NCBI GenBank assembly: GCA_019918135.1
Contig: WBZZ01004810.1
Coordinates: 131,001 to 195,000, forward strand
Length of the DNA stretch: 64,000 bases
Reading direction: 5' to 3'
DNA from: Paulinella micropora
Lineage: Eukaryota > Cercozoa > Imbricatea > Euglyphida > Paulinellidae
Part shown: piece by piece, positions 1-9,364 of the stretch
How positions within the stretch are numbered: position 1 is the stretch's first letter
How the letters are laid out: each line of letters starts with the position of its first letter
Translations under genes and position numbers: made by a program
Notes under the pieces: generated by a model
The model's database searches: none
Seen by the model: the letters and a program-made list of their open reading frames with translations, nothing else
What the model was told of the DNA's origin: nothing

Positions 1-42
1 TTAGCAATCTGGGGGATAAGCATCAAACTTCATATATTTTTA

Positions 43-781
43 TTACAAAAAACGTGTGGTGGGAAGCTTGAGCAAGAGAGAAGCCGAACCCGCCTGAAAG
101 CAAAAGCTTCCCCCCTTCCCTCCTCTCCAGCCTGCGCTAGCGGGCTGGAGACGGTTTTGACTGACTCTGTCTTTTTGTGTGTTCTTATCCCTGCCCTGCT
201 TTTCATAGCCAAGGCTGGAAAGCCAGGGGCCGAACGACCGCTTTCCCATCCTGGTGAGCTCGCCAGCAGCGTCCCTAAGCCGGAGCCAAGACAGCATCGG
301 CAAAGCCCTATCAGAAGACATCGCAGACCTCAGAGAATCCGTGTCGTCGCTGTGTGCATCCTGTGGCTTCTTCTGATCTTTCTCAGCCCTGACAAACTCA
401 CTGTCCTGGACAGTGGAGTAGAACTGAGCGAGTGCTTCGTGCAGAGTTTTCATTTCCGGGTAGCTCTCGCGGCACGTAGAGCAAACCACCAGACTCTTGA
501 GGATGTAGTACAGGTAGACACAAGCATAATACCCGCCGTTGGCCGGTGCACGAGAGCCGATGGGATTCACGGGCAGAACGGGGGCGTTTGCAACACTGGT
601 TGCAATTATCCGATTTTAATGTATAACCTCTCGGTGTGGGGGAAAACACCCAGCCCGAGCCTTTCGCCTGTTCTGCTTGATAATGCTGATCGATTTCGGC
701 CATCAGATCCAGGCTTCTAACAATTGTTTTGGCGTCGCTTTGGAAGGCATCCTTGCTAAATATTTTCAGTGAAGTGCCCAT
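43..781 (-). CDS. Candidate spliced gene of unknown function (copy A)
   Basis: Two minus-strand reading frames can be joined by a 52-nt GT...AG intron (647 down to 596). Exon 1 runs from an ATG at 781 to 648 and exon 2 from 595 to 43. The intron is phase 2 and keeps the frame open. The product would be about 220 aa with a hydrophobic, tyrosine-rich patch (YYACVYLYYILKSLVVC) early in exon 2, followed by a charged region. Copy B carries the same structure. I recognise no family. The C-terminus differs between copies because a C-run (about 110-115) differs by one base. Splicing is inferred from frame and intron length only. Confidence 0.35.
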
Positions 782-1030
782 TGAAGTGCAGAAAAATACA
801 AAAAATCGGGGGCATGCCAAAAAATGTTCGGCCGGCCGGACTGAAATGTGAAAGGAAATTCTCGGAAAATTGTAACATGCTAAAATATATAGATCGACAG
901 TCACTCGATCCCCCCCCCCCCCTTTCTTCTGGGGTGACTAAGGCGAACGGCAGCAGGGAGAAAAAAAATCACGACGAGCGCAAAAATCGTTGGTCGCTAA
1001 CCAGTCGAATTTAGCACCCTATCCGTGCAC

Positions 1031-2165
1031 ATTCGCCTTTTGCCGAAATTTGCGGCACGCCAAGAAAATAAAAGCTTGCGAAGGACATTTCGGCAATGGC
1101 AAATTAGCTCCAGCAAAATTTTTGGAAACAAAAGCGGGCGGGGAAAAAAATGTCAGTGAAATTTTCCCCGCCCGCTCTTGTTTCCCCAAAAATCTCCTAG
1201 AGCTAATTTGCCAGTGCCGAAATGTCCTTTGCAATTTTTTTTCTCAAGATGCAGTTTGCGGTGAATTTCGCGGCAAGTGCACAGGCGCCGGAATTTACGG
1301 GCATTTGCCTTTTGCCGCAGTTTGTGGCGAATTTCGCGGCAAGTGCACAGGCGCCGCCATTGACGGACATCAGCCTTTTTGCCGAAGTTTGCGGCACGCC
1401 AAGAAAATAAAAGCTTGCGAAGGACATTTCGGCAATGGCAAATTAGCTCCAGCAAAATTTTTGGGGAAACAAAAGCGGGCGGGGATAAAAATGTCAGTCA
1501 AATTTTCCCCGCCCGCTCTTGTTTCCCCAAAAATTTTGCTAGAGCTAATTTGCCAGTGCGAAATGTCCTTTGCAATTTTTTTTTCTCAAGATGCAGTTTG
1601 CGGTGAATTTCGCGACAAGTGCACAGGCGCCGGAATTTACGGACATTTGCCTTTTGCCGCAGTTTGTGGCGAATTTCGCGGCAAATGCACAGGCGCCGGA
1701 ATTTACGGGCATTTGCCTTTTGCCGCAGTTTGTGGTGAATTTCGCGGCAAGTGCACAGGCGCCGCCATTGACGGACATTCGCCTTTTTGCCGAAGTTTGC
1801 GGCGCGCCAAGAAAAAGAAAGCCTGCGAAGGACATTTCGGCAATGGCAAATTAGCACTAGCAAAATTTTTGGGGAAAGGAGGGCGGGCGGGGGGAAAAAA
1901 TGTCAGTCAAATTTTCCCCGCCCGCTTTTGTTTCCCCAAAAATCTGCTAGAGCTAATTTGCCAGTGCCGAAATCTTTGTAAATTTTTTTTCTCTAAATGC
2001 TGTTTGCGGTGAATTTCGCGACAAGGCACAGGCGCCGGAATTTACGGACATTTGCCTTTTGCCGCAGTTTGTGGTGAATTCCGCGGCAAGTGCACAGGCG
2101 CCGGCATTGACGGACATTCGCCTTTTTGCCGAAGTTTGCGGCGCGCCAAGAAAAAGAAAGCATGC
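1031..2165. repeat. Array of long hairpins and short tandem units
   Basis: Units of roughly 340-400 bp repeat three times. Each contains a long imperfect inverted repeat: a GGACATTTCGGCAATGGCAA arm is answered by its complement about 130 bases later (for example 1078-1232, 1417-1573 and about 1826-1978). Between the hairpins are short tandem copies of a segment with GCAAGTGCACAGGCGCCG. Many small ORFs appear on both strands, but they only mirror the repeat and are not credible genes. Copy B has two hairpins (28453-29250). The array could be transposon-derived, satellite-like or a replication-origin-like structure. Confidence 0.8.
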
Positions 2166-2446
2166 AAAGGACATTTCTCCTCTCCCCGTGCCTGGCCGCT
2201 AACAGCAACTCCTTTGCCGCCCCTCTCTCTGCCCCCCCCCCTCCCCATATCTCACCCGCGCTACCTTTTTTTTTCCCCTCTCTCTGCTCACACTTGACCC
2301 CCGCTGCCAGGTGCACGCTCTCCTCTCACCACCCTGGTTCATCATCTCGGTCCTTCCTTGTTAAAAAAAAAACCCTAAAGATCTTTTCTGGCCGACAGGC
2401 AGACCAGACAGCCGCAAAAAGAAAAGAGCAGGGCCGGCACTCACAA

Positions 2447-2962
2447 ATGAGCGAACTAAGTTTTGATCTCGCGCTCAAGACGGGGCTGCCCGGATGTTAC
2501 GGCAGGCTCTGGTGCCAGCTCAGGCAGGCCAACCATGCCGGCCAGCTACTGCTAAAAGACCTTGATACTAAGGAAAACAAATGGGAAATACAAGCAAGAG
2601 CGGACCCCGGGCGCCCCGTGGCGGTCAGCCTTTTTGGCCTGGTGCCTCTGTCGGCCGACGGGCACAAGGGCATCACGTGCATAGACCGAACGCTGGTGTG
2701 GGCGGATAAATGGTCCGGGGCCGGGGCGTTCAGTATCGAGAGCCTCGAGTGGGCCGCAGACGAACGTCAAAGAAAATCGGCAGCGGACACAAGGACCGAG
2801 CTTAAAACACTGTTAGAACAGTTGTCCACCGAATTTAACGGGTGCGTCATGAATTCCAACGTACCCTTTGCCCAGACCACAGGCAGGATTAGACACCTGG
2901 ACTTTCGCGAAAGCTTGTTCGGGGGCTGTAGGATGCCGGGGCCAGCTCGAGGGTTAGGTTGA
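2447..2962 (+). pseudogene. Truncated copy of the 303-aa ORF
   Basis: The ATG at 2447 starts the same protein as the ORF at 29531-30442 (first residues MSELSFD). Copies A and B agree until 2941. Copy A is then joined to the 3' end of the minus-strand helicase remnant, so the last residues are junction-derived. Only about 165 of 303 residues remain. The family is not recognised. The stretch before it (2166-2446) is a pyrimidine-rich low-complexity leader. Confidence 0.6.
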
Positions 2963-4162
2963 TACTTTTGGAGCTGCGATGGATGAAAACGTCTCGCGCC
3001 ATGTGTGCGGTGTGTTTGTTGACATAGAAAACGGTGTTCTTTGGTGTGGCGCGCCCCCCGTCTGTCCATTGCTCATCAAACTCGGTCGCGCCAGGCGCGT
3101 TCAGGATTTCCTGTAAGACGCGGATGGTCTTCTGCTCCAAGAAAGCGTCCATCGCCAGCACGCAGCGGCTGCTGCGGAGCACTCGTGCAAACATGGTGGC
3201 GTTTCGCTGGTTGAGCCCGCCCGAGCACAGGCCGGCCGTGACGTTGAAGAGCGTGGATTCGCTCTAGTCTAGCACTACCAGATCGAGCGGCTTTTTGCCT
3301 ATGAGCTTGTGCAGTGATTCATATTGGTACACGACCTTGTGCGGTTCCGCACAAGGCCGCCTACCAGTACGCGCGGGCTGGCTACTTGCCTTTTTGGTCA
3401 GATCCTGGTAGAAGGCTATCTCGATGCCCGCCTGTCGCAATGCAAGCTCCAGCCGGTGGTGCAGGCTGGCATCAAACGTAACGCGCGGCGCGATCATGGG
3501 ACAGCGGAACACTCGGTCCCGCGCGCGGCGCAGCGTAGACAAGGCCTGTAATTCTTGTGCGCTGAAGAATTCGTCGAGGTTAACCCCTTCAATGCCTAAC
3601 AGAAGACGCACAAATGCTTCCGATTTCCCCAGGCCCATGGCCGCGCGCAAAAAACACAGGCGCGTGCCCTCAGGCAAGGCCAGCTTGCGGACCCAGCGCG
3701 CGTCGTACTCTACTTCGGCGCGTTCTGCTTTAGACTCGTCGGCGAAATTGTAGGCCTGCTCGCCGCCGTCATAGACTGTGTGTTCGTAATGCCCAAAAAG
3801 AAAGCGATAGCCGCCTGGCCTTTGTGCGCACAGCTCGGCCTCAGCAATTTCCTGCGCCGAGGCTGATTCCGGAAGGTCCGGGGCGGCAGCGGATGGGTGC
3901 TGAGGTAGAGAGACGGCGTTTCTTGCGCTTAGGCGGCTGCACATGCTCTGTCGCTTCTTTCTTGTCTGCGGCCGCCTCCTCACAGGCCGTGCATCGCTGC
4001 AGCCACCAGGCATAGTCGTCTCGGCAGATGCGTCGGGTGACTGCACAGTCTGGACATGGGACAAGGAAAATGTCCGAGTAATGATAGCGCGCGGGGCGGG
4101 GGCGTGGGGGGGGGGGGGGGGGGGCTGCTCTCCTTGCGGGCTGGCTTCCTCCTCCCCCCCCC
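2942..4162 (-). pseudogene. Helicase part of a broken primase-helicase gene (UL9-like)
   Basis: The minus-strand frame 4064-3264 has a Walker A motif (AAMGLGKSEA), then a segment ending YESLHKL and a Walker B start (LVVLD). This order matches the origin-binding-protein helicases of herpesviruses and large DNA viruses. The expected glutamate after LVVLD is a TAG stop at 3264-3266. Beyond it the same frame stays open through VLAMDA to about 2945, where it runs into the direct repeat. A different frame nearer 4060 encodes a Cys-rich stretch (CPDC...CTAC), implying a frameshift near 3870-3900. The 5' part lies beyond element 1 at 24957-26778. The gene is inactive as assembled. Confidence 0.6.
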
Positions 4163-4168
4163 CCCCTC
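4163..4168. other. Target-site duplication of element 1, left copy
   Basis: CCCCTC directly before the left terminus is repeated directly after the right terminus (24951-24956). A 6-bp duplication is the usual footprint of Polinton-type rve integrases. Confidence 0.85.
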
Positions 4169-4508
4169 AGTAGTATAATATCCTTTTTTTAATACCATTT
4201 TTTCGTACCCTCAAAATGGCTATTTAAAAAAGGATTGGCTCTCCTATTGCTAGTTTGAACTTTCAATAGGAAGCGTCAAAACATCAAAATAAAAAAACGA
4301 AAATTTTGATGAATACGAAAAAGAAAAATAAAGAAATCTCTCTTGCTCTTAATCTCGCTTTTAAATAAAAATAAAAATCAAGCAAAATTTTTTTCCGCTT
4401 TACTTTTACTTTTAAATAAAAGCAAAAAAGTTAAAAACAATTTTTAAGGTTAAAAACAAAACACCCCAAAGAGCCCTCCACACGAGCACAAAGGAAAACC
4501 CTTATTTT
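4169..4508. repeat. Element 1 left terminal inverted repeat
   Basis: These 340 bp match the reverse complement of 24611-24950 with no difference that I can see by eye. The repeat is AT-rich and begins AGTAGTATAATATCC. Element 2 begins with the related AGTAGTATA but is otherwise different. Confidence 0.93.
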
Positions 4509-4550
4509 TTAAATTATCATTTAAGCAATAAAAAAATAGGTTAATATACA

Positions 4551-4997
4551 ATGAACAATCTAAGAAAGATTACGAAAGGCGGAATACAGGTTAAAAAAAA
4601 TAAAGTTGTAATAGTTTGGAGAGAGGATGGAATAACGAAGGAGAAAGCAATAGGAATAAACAACAAGAGAACGAAGGAAGAAGCAGAACGACAAGCAAAA
4701 GAATTTCATGAAAAAGAAATCTTAGCGAAATATGAAGAAGATAATAGGAATACTGATTACAATCAACTCAGAAAACAGAAGACGGCGGAATATGTAAAGG
4801 AAAGAAGAAAACAGAAATATACCTGTGTATGCGGTAAGGTAATAGGGATATAGTACGGAAAATATCAACACGAAAAATCAGACTTCCATAGAGACCACTT
4901 CGCAGAGAAAGAAGAGGTTATGATAGGAGGGCATAAAGTTATTCGTATAATTCGTCGAAGCGATGACATGGAAAGATATTATAATAATAAAATGTAA
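4551..4997 (+). pseudogene. Small zinc-finger protein with an in-frame stop
   Basis: A 100-aa ORF runs from the ATG at 4551 to a TAG at 4851-4853. The same frame then stays open to 4997. The stop lies inside a C-x-C...H-x5-H finger: the cysteines (CVCG) are before it and the histidines after it. The intact relative in element 2 (43262-43654) has the same finger (CECG...H...H) and a similar N-terminal domain of about 60 residues rich in K, E and W, with a vague likeness to AP2-type or integrase arm DNA-binding domains. A DNA-binding role is inferred. The gene opens the left arm, just upstream of the polymerase. Confidence 0.5.
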
Positions 4998-5026
4998 AAC
5001 CATTTAAAGAAATAAATATTATTACT

Positions 5027-5038
5027 TATATATATATA
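5027..5038 (+). promoter_or_regulatory. TATATA box close to a start codon
   Basis: A run of TA repeats ends three bases before the ATG at 5042. Similar TATATA runs sit 2-8 bases before several other starts in both elements, which suggests a shared promoter motif and very short leaders. Confidence 0.4.
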
Positions 5039-5041
5039 GAG

Positions 5042-5194
5042 ATGGGGAGACACAAGAAATATCTCACACCTGAGGACAAACGAAAGGCTAACTCCGAAAA
5101 GGCGCTCGCATATTACAAAAGAAATAAGGATGAAATTAATCAAAAGAGGAAGGAGCAATTAAAAGAACGCAATAGAAAACTTAAGGAATATTAA
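5042..5194 (+). CDS. Small basic protein of the GR-K-Y-L-T-E-E type (50 aa)
   Basis: The ORF starts at an ATG directly after a TA-repeat box and reads MGRHKKYLTPEDKRKA... to a TAA at 5192-5194. Short proteins with a GRxxKYLTxEE-like start and a basic helical tail occur in giant viruses, virophages and their relatives, and are thought to be DNA-binding. That assignment is from memory of the motif. No counterpart is seen at this place in element 2. It lies between the zinc-finger ORF and the polymerase. Confidence 0.5.
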   Translation: MGRHKKYLTPEDKRKANSEKALAYYKRNKDEINQKRKEQLKERNRKLKEY

Positions 5195-5378
5195 GAAATG
5201 AAGGCTAGAGGAATATAAAACAAAAAACAAAAAACGAAACAAAACGAAAAAAAACAAAAAATGATTTTTTTTATTATGAATTTCATGTTAAAAGTAAGAC
5301 AATCTTATATATATAAAAAGGTAAAACAATTTAATTTATTTCAATATTTTTATATCCACCCTAATATAAAAGTAAAAT

Positions 5379-8300
5379 ATGCCACCACCATTACCGCCAA
5401 GACCAACGAAGGAAAATGTAGAACTAGCGAAGGTAAGGGCGAATTTGAGGAAAACTACAACCAGAGAAAACAAAAGGGAATTTAAAGTAGTAGAGTTAAA
5501 ATCTAGGCGAGACAATAGATTAAATTCTCTTACATACGAGAAGCAAGGATTAGACATAAACTTTTATGATACTGACGCATTAGAGCGAGAGGTTCTACTT
5601 CCTATACTATTAGATGCGAAAAGAAATGGTATGACAGGAAATGCCGACGTTCATATTACTATAACCTACATAACAGACCACGAAGAATTAAATAGATATT
5701 ATAAAAAGAAAACATTTAATTCGTTTCAAATAAAAAACTATGACGATTTTATTGAAATGTTGAATGAGTTTAACATAAGCAATATTGAAGCATCTGGATT
5801 AGGTTATGACAGGATTATTGAATACGTTAAGGTAGTAGTAGTTCAAGAAAACGGAGGCGGTTGTTATGAAGGAAAAAACAAATGTAAAAAAACAATATCG
5901 GATGAAAATATATTGATATCTCCCGCCAGCAAAAATAATAATTGTTTATTCTTTCTCTGTAAGGACATTCTTAATATACCACTCATAAACAGGAAAAGAT
6001 GTAATGATATTAGAGAACAATTCAATCTTTCTAACGATTGCCCTATACCATTCTCTACCGCCGTAAAAATCCTTAATACTTTGATAAAGGATGGGAAGAC
6101 ATACGAAATAACAAATGCCTTAACAAGAGAAACTATAAGCACGAATAACATCGGAGAAGAAGCAGACATTATGATTTATTTAGAGAACAACCATTATTTC
6201 GGACTAACTAAAAGATATAAACAAAAATGTGAAAAGTGTTTAAAGAAATATGTTAAGAAGCACACTTGTAATCCAAAAATGATAAATTATGTTAATAGAA
6301 AAATTTTGAAGAACGGACGAAGACATTTGATAACAAAATTTGAGAAGGATAAAATTAATAACAAAGATGAAGTTATTCATTACGACCTAGAAACTTTTAG
6401 AAATAACACTCTCGCTGACGGCTTTGATATTCACGACTGCTATATAGTCGGATATACTCAAGGGGCTGAAGGATTTAAATATTTCGCTGGTGTTGATTGT
6501 ATTTCTAAATTTCTTGACTTTGTCTTGGAGAGAGGAAGAAAGTTATCATTTGAATGGGCTAACAAACTACTACCATATCTCCGACGCGTCGGAGATATTC
6601 CAGTCAAGAAAGTAGCAGGAGTAAGAAAGAAGAGAAACAAAGACGAAGAAGAACCAATTTTATACGTGAATGGGTTTAACGGGGCGAACTTTGACCACTA
6701 CTTCATTAAACAGGAATTAATAAGAAGAGGCATTAAACCAAAATCACATATGATTAATAACGGCTCAATAATCTCTTTACAATTTGAAAATATCAAAATG
6801 TGGGATATGTGTAAGCATACTCAGGGGACGTTAAAAGAAAACTTAGAAAATATGAAATGTAAAACTCTTAAAGGAGATTTTGACCACGACAAGGCTTCTA
6901 CTTGGGAAACAATGAGCGAAGAATTAAGAAATAAGTGTCTTGAATATTTGAAGTGTGATGTTATGGGGTTAAAAGAGTTATATGACAAAATAAACACAGA
7001 GATATTTGAAAAACACTCAGTGAATTTAACTTCGTACATTTCAACTTCAAGCCTTGCTTTCAATATCTGGAAGAAAATGATTGATGGTAAGCACGATGTA
7101 AGACTTCCAACTATTGACCAAGAGAAGGCGTTTAGAAAAGCGGTTATCGGAGCAAGAACATATCCAAGCAAAAAAAGATTTGTTTCAAAACAATACAAGG
7201 ACTACTTAGCGGGAAAAATCACGTTTGACGAATTAACCGATTATTTAGTTGATGCGGATGTCGTATCTTTATACCCAACAGCGATGCTTAATTTATTCAT
7301 GGTTGGAGAAATTAAACAGGCTATCGCACCATTTGATTATAATAATCTTCCTATCGGTATTTACAATGTTGATTATATCTCACCAAAAGACATATTACAT
7401 TCAAGAATAGGACAGAGAAATAAAATGGGCTCATTAAAGTGGAATTTAGCGGATACGAAAGACCAATGGCTCACAAGTGTTGATATTGAAGATATGATTA
7501 AGGAGGGCTACGATATAACAATTCATAAAGGATACTATACAGAGGAGGCAGAACCAGTTTTCAAAGAATACATACTGGAAATGTTTAAGGCGAAAGAGAA
7601 TAGCGAAAAAGGCACACCGCAATATTTATTAGCCAAACTATTTATGAATTCTTTATACGGAAAGATGATACAACGCCCTATCCCAACAGAAGCAGAATAT
7701 ATTAAATCCAATGAGGAGTATTGGAAATTTTGGACGAAAAATTATATATCTGATGTGGTTGAATTCAAAGATAAAGACGGAAACAAACTATGGCACGTAT
7801 CTGGAATTCCTAGAAATGAAGTAATAATTGAAGAAAGTATTACAAAGCCTTCTCACTACGGGGCTTTCATTCTAGCATATAGCAGGCGAATTATGTATAA
7901 CTACATAAAAGAGGCTAATCCAAATAAAGACATTGAGGCCGATTTCTATTACACCGATACTGATAGTCTAGTGTTGCATGTTAGGTTCGCCAAACTAATC
8001 AAAAGGCTTGGTGATAAATCTCTCGGAGGAATAACGGATGACTTAGGAGATTGCTGTAAGATAATAAGAGGAATATGGATTGCTCCTAAATTGTATATGT
8101 TAGAATTTACAACGAATGAAGCATTTCTCCCTTACCTTACCAAGAATGATTTGAAACATAAAGACAAAGGTGTTCATATAATTGAATGCTACGAAAATGA
8201 AGGAGTAAAAAAGAGATACTACCACCTAAGAGGTAAGGGGTTGAATTCAAAAGGGCTAAATACAGAAGTATATGAAAAGATGGATTTAGGAGAAAGCATT

Positions 8301-8489
8301 GAAAATGTTAGAGATTTTCAAATGAAGAAAATTCATTTATCACGAAATAGCAAACAGCAAAACATTAACCATTTCAGCATTGTTCATACTACAAACATAA
8401 AAAAGAAAGTTAATGATAATAAATGGCAAGGTCGGGAGTTTATCAATGAAAATGATAGTATTCCTTACGGCTTCCATATCCGCTCCTAG
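5379..8489 (+). CDS. polB: Protein-primed family B DNA polymerase (1036 aa)
   Basis: The order of motifs is that of a replicative B-family polymerase. Exonuclease motifs: I (YDLETF, about residue 334), II (NGFNGANFDHYF, about 430) and III (YLKCDVMG, about 523). Polymerase motifs: A (DADVVSLYPT, about 625), B (KLFMNSLYGKM, about 752) and C (YYTDTDSL, about 857). Before the exonuclease come a segment with NNNCLFFLC and NHYFGL, resembling the OTU-like N-terminal region of Polinton polymerases, and a Cys/His cluster (CEKC...HTC). The gene is intact. It copies the linear element from its terminal repeats. It is only distantly related to the polymerase at the same place in element 2. A 24-bp palindrome (6575-6598) is read within it as YLRRVGD. 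Confidence 0.93.
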   Translation: MPPPLPPRPTKENVELAKVRANLRKTTTRENKREFKVVELKSRRDNRLNSLTYEKQGLDINFYDTDALEREVLLPILLDAKRNGMTGNADVHITITYITDHEELNRYYKKKTFNSFQIKNYDDFIEMLNEFNISNIEASGLGYDRIIEYVKVVVVQENGGGCYEGKNKCKKTISDENILISPASKNNNCLFFLCKDILNIPLINRKRCNDIREQFNLSNDCPIPFSTAVKILNTLIKDGKTYEITNALTRETISTNNIGEEADIMIYLENNHYFGLTKRYKQKCEKCLKKYVKKHTCNPKMINYVNRKILKNGRRHLITKFEKDKINNKDEVIHYDLETFRNNTLADGFDIHDCYIVGYTQGAEGFKYFAGVDCISKFLDFVLERGRKLSFEWANKLLPYLRRVGDIPVKKVAGVRKKRNKDEEEPILYVNGFNGANFDHYFIKQELIRRGIKPKSHMINNGSIISLQFENIKMWDMCKHTQGTLKENLENMKCKTLKGDFDHDKASTWETMSEELRNKCLEYLKCDVMGLKELYDKINTEIFEKHSVNLTSYISTSSLAFNIWKKMIDGKHDVRLPTIDQEKAFRKAVIGARTYPSKKRFVSKQYKDYLAGKITFDELTDYLVDADVVSLYPTAMLNLFMVGEIKQAIAPFDYNNLPIGIYNVDYISPKDILHSRIGQRNKMGSLKWNLADTKDQWLTSVDIEDMIKEGYDITIHKGYYTEEAEPVFKEYILEMFKAKENSEKGTPQYLLAKLFMNSLYGKMIQRPIPTEAEYIKSNEEYWKFWTKNYISDVVEFKDKDGNKLWHVSGIPRNEVIIEESITKPSHYGAFILAYSRRIMYNYIKEANPNKDIEADFYYTDTDSLVLHVRFAKLIKRLGDKSLGGITDDLGDCCKIIRGIWIAPKLYMLEFTTNEAFLPYLTKNDLKHKDKGVHIIECYENEGVKKRYYHLRGKGLNSKGLNTEVYEKMDLGESIENVRDFQMKKIHLSRNSKQQNINHFSIVHTTNIKKKVNDNKWQGREFINENDSIPYGFHIRS
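6575..6598. repeat. Dispersed palindrome, inside polB (element 1)
   Basis: A perfect 24-bp palindrome with core ATCTCCGACGCGTCGGAGAT. It is read in the polymerase as YLRRVGD between the exonuclease I and II motifs. Confidence 0.85.
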
Positions 8490-8567
8490 ATTTAACGTCA
8501 TTTATCAAATGAAAGCGATGCTCATAAATATCAATAATTAATTTTTTTCAATAAATTTTTATCAGTC

Positions 8568-8575
8568 TATATATA
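8568..8575 (+). promoter_or_regulatory. TATATATA box before the first DUF3820-like gene
   Basis: TATATATA ends three bases before the ATG at 8579. The following gene has a similar run at 8884-8892, two bases before its ATG. Confidence 0.4.
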
Positions 8576-8578
8576 CCA

Positions 8579-8866
8579 ATGTCCGCCCTCACCAGACTAT
8601 GCGAGAAGTTTGAAAAACTTTCGCTTGAAACCAAAAATGAAACATTCACATTGAAAGATATCCAAAAGGTAATTCAAGACCAAATAAAGGCAATTGAAAA
8701 AAGTAGAGAAGGAAAGCCAACCGATACTTTTCCATTTGGTAAGTATAAAGGTAAGAAAATTCAAGATGTAGCGGTTATTGATAAGCCATATCTTGAATGG
8801 GTTATGAAACAGCCGTGGTTTGAGAAATTTACCGACATTAAAAGTGAAGTAAAAAAATACATTTAA
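8579..8866 (+). CDS. DUF3820-like small protein 1 (95 aa)
   Basis: The C-terminal half contains FPFGKYKGKKIQDVA...PYLEWVMKQPWF, which fits DUF3820, a small domain found alone or attached to exonuclease-type proteins. The N-terminal half is a predicted helical, charged region. The gene is directly followed by a paralogue (8895-9332). Both occur in element 2 in the same order (48075-48368 and 48397-48825) and are highly similar. It sits between the polymerase and the virion genes, so a role in DNA metabolism or in early functions is plausible but not shown. Confidence 0.7.
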   Translation: MSALTRLCEKFEKLSLETKNETFTLKDIQKVIQDQIKAIEKSREGKPTDTFPFGKYKGKKIQDVAVIDKPYLEWVMKQPWFEKFTDIKSEVKKYI

Positions 8867-8894
8867 TAAAAATTATTTTGTAGTATATATATCA

Positions 8895-9332
8895 ATGACA
8901 GACCTAAACACCAAGCAGGACTACTTGAATGAAATTGAAAAATGGAACCTTGACAGCGAAGTTAAGAAACCCACTATTAAATGGACTAAACCCGACATTG
9001 TTTCTTTCTATGAGCAATATAAACCCAATGTTGATTTTGAACAAAATCAACATTATGATAATGTTAAAGTAGTTATTCCGTTGGAGTCTATAACGGACGA
9101 AGAAGAAAGCACTCCTTTTACTACTGCTGATTTAAAAGAGACTGGTATCACCGAAATAAAGGCTAAGGTCGGCGAAGAAATAGCACAAAGTGAAACCGAT
9201 ATTTTTCTTCAATATGGTAAGTATAAAAAAATGAAAATTGAAGATGTCGCTAAGATTGATAAACCATACCTTGAATATTTAATTCAACAACCTTATTTTA
9301 ATAACAAAGATGCGGTAAAAAAGTATTTATAA
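8895..9332 (+). CDS. DUF3820-like small protein 2 (145 aa)
   Basis: The C-terminus (LQYGKYKKMKIEDVA...PYLEYLIQQPYF) repeats the signature of the previous gene, so the pair arose by duplication. The N-terminal 60 residues (TKQDYLNEIEKWN...) are different and may be a separate helical domain. It starts at an ATG just after TATATATAT and ends 32 bases before the convergent structural gene. The element 2 copy is intact and nearly identical at both ends but variable in the middle. Confidence 0.7.
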   Translation: MTDLNTKQDYLNEIEKWNLDSEVKKPTIKWTKPDIVSFYEQYKPNVDFEQNQHYDNVKVVIPLESITDEEESTPFTTADLKETGITEIKAKVGEEIAQSETDIFLQYGKYKKMKIEDVAKIDKPYLEYLIQQPYFNNKDAVKKYL

Positions 9333-9364
9333 TATCACATCGCTTTTCATTAAATTTTTTTGCT

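Larger units (their letters stand above)
1..2941. repeat. Long direct repeat, copy A
   Basis: This stretch is repeated almost base for base, in the same orientation, at 27423-30025. The match is lost after 2941 (30025 in copy B). Copy A is about 338 bp longer because it holds one extra hairpin unit (about 1817-2154), and short homopolymers differ by a base. The window starts inside the repeat, so its true left end is unknown. It contains a minus-strand candidate gene, a hairpin array and the first part of a plus-strand ORF. The pair flanks a broken primase-helicase gene, so it may be a tandem duplication of a virus-like or transposon-like unit. Confidence 0.9.

Noticed and set aside
1031-2165. 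CRISPR-like array
   Set aside because: Units are hundreds of bases long with internal inverted repeats and no unique spacers; the setting is eukaryotic.
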